Shown piece by piece: positions 42,815 through 45,555 of a stretch of DNA of 45,555 nucleotides (positions are counted from its first letter, which is position 1; the number at the start of each line of letters is the position of its first letter). Source of the DNA: an uncultured Planctomycetaceae bacterium (GTDB taxonomy: Bacteria > Planctomycetota > Planctomycetia > Pirellulales > Pirellulaceae); the NCBI GenBank assembly GCA_903863885.1, contig CAIPEB010000730.1, positions 1 through 45,555 on the forward strand, in the 5' to 3' direction. Below the pieces are notes generated by a model, which did no database searches, was not told where the DNA came from, and was given only the letters and a program-made list of their open reading frames with translations. Position numbers and translations under genes: made by a program.

Positions 42815-45555
42815 ATGACTCGACGTGCAGTTGTTCTCGCCATGTTGTTGGTCGTCTCCTTCGCCGCTGAACAGTCGCGAGCCGAAGACGAACTGCAACG
42901 CAGTTTCCGCTCGCCGCCGGAGTCTGCGAGAGCCTGGTGCTACTGGTGGTGGCTCAACGGAGCAGCCAGCCGGGAGGGCATCACACGCGACTTTGAGGCG
43001 ATGCGCAGGCAGGGAATCGGCGGCGCGCTGCTGTTCGATGCCGGCGAGGCCGGTGCGGAAGCACCGCGCGGACCGGCATTCATGAGCCAGGAATGGCGCG
43101 AACTCTACAAACACGCCGTCCGCGAGGCCGATCGATGCGGCATCACGCTGAGCGTGAACTTGTGCAGTGGCTGGGATGCGGGAGGACCGTGGGTCACTCC
43201 CGAGTACGCGGCAAAGAAACTCGTGTCGGCACAGATGACCATTAAGGGGCCGGGCCGCGCGACGAGCGTCCTGCCGCAACCGCCGGCCGTGCAGGGGTTC
43301 TACCGGGACATCGTGGTCTGGGCGGTGCCCTTGCCCGCCGACTCGCTCTCTGAGTGCGAATTGACCGCCAGTTCGCAGTATCAGGATTTCGGTCCCGCAC
43401 TGGCCGAAGACGGCAATGGGGAAAGCCGGTGGGTCTCCAACGGCGACAAACCGGGCATGGGGCCCACGCCGGACAAACCCGAATTCCTGCAGTATGACTT
43501 CGCCACGGCCGGAACGGCGGCGGGCGTCTATCTGAAACCGTATCGCGAATGCGGTCCCGCGGAGGTTGTGGTTCAATGTTCGGACGACGGCAAGACTTTC
43601 CGTCCGCTCACGCGTGCGACGTTTAAGCCCGGCGAAGAGGCTGCACTTCCGTTTGATGAAACTCGTGCAAAGCACTTTCGCGTCCAGTTCCTGTCGGCGC
43701 AGCCGTTCGGCGATGGAGCGATCTGGAACGTGCAGGTCGCAGAGATTGCCCTGTTGTCCAAAGCTCAGTTGGCAGACAAAGCGCCGCCGGTTCGGCTGCA
43801 ATGGGATCGCAGCAAGGCAATTGATGTAACTCAATTCGTGCACGACAACGGGCGACTCGACTGGGACGCACCTGCGGGAAACTGGAAGATCCTGCGCATC
43901 GGCACCACACTTCACGGCCGCGTCACTTCGTGCGTCGGCTCGGGACCGGGCGGCCTGGAGCTCGATCCCATGAGCGCCGAGGCGATGAACTCGCACTTTG
44001 CCGAAACGGGCGCCAAGTTGATCGCGGATGCCGGTTCGCTCGCCGGCAAGTCCCTGCAGTATTTTCATATCGACAGCTGGGAGATTGGCCAGCCGACGTG
44101 GACGCCCAAGATGCGCGATGAATTCACGCGACGGCGCGGCTACGATCCGCTGCCGTGGTTGCCGGCGCTCGTGGGATACACCGTGGACAACGCAGGCGAA
44201 ACGGCCCGGTTCATGCAGGACTATCGCCGTACCGCCGCAGATCTGGTCGCCGCCAACTACTACGGGCGACTGCGCGAGTTGACCATCGCCGGTGGACTGC
44301 GCGGCACCCATCCGGAATCGGGTGGACCCTTCTTCGATCACTGGATCGACGCACTTCAATGCGAGGGTCTCAATGACGTGCCCATGGGCGAATTCTGGAA
44401 ACGCAACTTCGAACCAGACGGACCGCTGAGCTGGCATCCGCTCAATAATCCGTCGCTGAAGCAGGTCGCATGCGCCGCTCACATCTATGGAAAGGCAGTC
44501 TGCCAGGCCGAAGCGTACACTTCGTTCGGCGATGACTGGATCGACGATCCCTGGAGCATGAAGGACATCGGCGATGCTGCCTTGTGCGAGGGACTCACGC
44601 GTAACGTGCTCTGCTTCTGGGTCCATCAGCCGCGGCTCGATGCCAAGCCGGGATTTCAATGGGCTCACGTGGGTACGCATTTCGACTGCAACTTGACCTG
44701 GTGGCCGATGGCCGATGGGTGGCTGACTTATCTGGCACGCTGCCAATACATGCTGCGCCGGGGCTTGTTTGTTGCCGACTTCGCCTATCTGCAGAACGAG
44801 GCCATTCCCGGTTTCATTCCGCCTCGTTTCCAACAGCGGATCGCGGGTTTCGACTATGACGTGCTCAACGCGGAGGTCTTGTTGACCCGGGCTGCGGCCA
44901 GCAACGGTCGCTTGACGTTGCCCGACGGCATGAGCTACCGCTATCTCGTGTTGCCCCAGGCACCCGGTGCGGTTCTTTCGCCGGCTACGTTGCAGAAGGT
45001 CAACCAGTTGGCCGCGGAAGGTGTGCCGGTGATCGGTCCCCAGTCGCTCGCAGGCACTGTGGCCAAATTGCGCGACGGTACGTTGGACGCCGTCGCGCGT
45101 GCCGACGGCCTGGCGCCGGACATCGAGTTTCGCGATCCGTCGCCCGGGTCGAATTTCGACTGGATCCACCGCCGCGACGGGGAGACAGAGGTTTACTTCC
45201 TCAGCAACCAAAGCGCGCTTGACGCGACCGCGCACGTGGTGTTTCGCGTGGCCGGCCGGCAACCGGAGCTCTGGGACGCCGTCAACGGAAGCATCCGCGA
45301 ACTGCCGGAATTTCGCGACGAGTCAGGTCGCACCGTCGTGCCTCTGCAATTTGCGCCGCGGCAAAGCTGGTTCGTGCTGTTTCGCAAACCACCGACAGGC
45401 GGCAGCGGGCAGGTTTCAGGCAAGAACCATCCTCGTCTCGATCCGGCCCTTGAGGTGCGGGGGCCTTGGCAGGTGTCCTTCGATCCGAAGTGGTTTTATC
45501 CGGACGACGGAACGGGCGGGAAAGTGAGTTTTGCCCAGTTGGAGGATTGGAGCAC
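42815..45555 (+). CDS. Alpha-L-rhamnosidase-like GH106 enzyme (3' truncated by window)
   Basis: The frame stays open from ATG 42815 to the last base, so 913 residues are visible and the C terminus is missing. The signal peptide is TRRAVVLAMLLVVSFAAEQSRA. The mature part starts with the GH106 hallmark WCYWWWLNGAASREGI, then MRRQGIGGALLFDAG and TLSVNLCSGWDAGGPWVTPEYA. The barrel continues with LQYFHIDSWEIGQPTWTPKM and GTHPESGGPFFDHWID, where Glu501 is a candidate catalytic residue. It goes on through AYTSFGDDWIDDPWSMKD and ALCEGLTRNVLCFWVHQP. A domain with DFAYLQNEAIPG and SYRYLVLPQAPG follows, as in known family members. GH106 enzymes remove alpha-L-rhamnose from rhamnogalacturonan or algal polysaccharides. 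With the GH36 gene it suggests a rhamnose/galactose-rich substrate. Confidence 0.88.
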   Translation, partial: MTRRAVVLAMLLVVSFAAEQSRAEDELQRSFRSPPESARAWCYWWWLNGAASREGITRDFEAMRRQGIGGALLFDAGEAGAEAPRGPAFMSQEWRELYKHAVREADRCGITLSVNLCSGWDAGGPWVTPEYAAKKLVSAQMTIKGPGRATSVLPQPPAVQGFYRDIVVWAVPLPADSLSECELTASSQYQDFGPALAEDGNGESRWVSNGDKPGMGPTPDKPEFLQYDFATAGTAAGVYLKPYRECGPAEVVVQCSDDGKTFRPLTRATFKPGEEAALPFDETRAKHFRVQFLSAQPFGDGAIWNVQVAEIALLSKAQLADKAPPVRLQWDRSKAIDVTQFVHDNGRLDWDAPAGNWKILRIGTTLHGRVTSCVGSGPGGLELDPMSAEAMNSHFAETGAKLIADAGSLAGKSLQYFHIDSWEIGQPTWTPKMRDEFTRRRGYDPLPWLPALVGYTVDNAGETARFMQDYRRTAADLVAANYYGRLRELTIAGGLRGTHPESGGPFFDHWIDALQCEGLNDVPMGEFWKRNFEPDGPLSWHPLNNPSLKQVACAAHIYGKAVCQAEAYTSFGDDWIDDPWSMKDIGDAALCEGLTRNVLCFWVHQPRLDAKPGFQWAHVGTHFDCNLTWWPMADGWLTYLARCQYMLRRGLFVADFAYLQNEAIPGFIPPRFQQRIAGFDYDVLNAEVLLTRAAASNGRLTLPDGMSYRYLVLPQAPGAVLSPATLQKVNQLAAEGVPVIGPQSLAGTVAKLRDGTLDAVARADGLAPDIEFRDPSPGSNFDWIHRRDGETEVYFLSNQSALDATAHVVFRVAGRQPELWDAVNGSIRELPEFRDESGRTVVPLQFAPRQSWFVLFRKPPTGGSGQVSGKNHPRLDPALEVRGPWQVSFDPKWFYPDDGTGGKVSFAQLEDWS

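Noticed and set aside
42623-45262. 879-codon open frame on the minus strand
   Set aside because: It lies antisense to the GH106-like gene, which has a signal peptide, a strong ribosome binding site and clear family motifs. The minus-strand product is rich in Arg, Gln, Asp and Val with no recognisable domain. It is a codon-bias shadow.

Overview
The window reads as part of a Planctomycetota chromosome. The signs are a DUF1501 protein, a secreted multidomain protein carrying the LEPR N-terminal motif, an HZS-alpha-like/HEAT-repeat protein with one haem c motif, and large secreted glycosidases. Composition is GC-rich, and long antisense open frames are frequent. I see no rRNA, tRNA, CRISPR array, transposase or prophage. 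The phylum assignment is an inference from protein families, not from a marker gene.

Layout. Positions 1-768 hold the end of a DUF1501 gene. 926-7985 holds an outer-membrane-like protein, a DUF2339-DUF3999 membrane/periplasmic pair with overlapping stop and start, a NYN-LOTUS RNase-like protein and a uronate-dehydrogenase-like SDR. 7986-8591 is a long leader that contains what I read as a ydaO-type (c-di-AMP) riboswitch, upstream of a flotillin-like SPFH protein. 10875-16544 encodes a giant LEPR-motif surface protein (cyclophilin, CHRD, Ig/cadherin-like and SdrD-B-like modules). It is followed by a MITE-like intergenic element at 16888-17113. 17297-22855 holds an HZS-alpha-like/HEAT protein and a divergent MFS exporter.

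The most unusual locus is 22888-28302 on the minus strand. A Kup potassium transporter gene is followed, 27 bases later, by a 1157-residue protein. That protein has HEAT-like repeats, a degenerate first AAA+ module, an intact ClpA/ClpC-type second AAA+ module with an IGF loop where ClpP-docking loops sit, and a C-terminal region that follows peptide chain release factor 2 almost end to end. The RF2-like part lacks both the GGQ catalytic loop and the SPF stop-codon motif. I infer a ribosome-directed unfoldase that could pass substrates to ClpP.

28574-45555 is a carbohydrate-use region: an FAD-dependent oxidoreductase, a DUF922-type HEQGH metalloprotease, and a tight symporter/UROD-like/glycosidase-like operon (31721-37450). 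After these come a second glycosidase-like protein on the minus strand, an NPCBM-GH36 alpha-galactosidase, and a GH106-like alpha-L-rhamnosidase cut by the window end. The enzyme mix points to uptake and breakdown of a galactose- and rhamnose-containing plant or algal polysaccharide.
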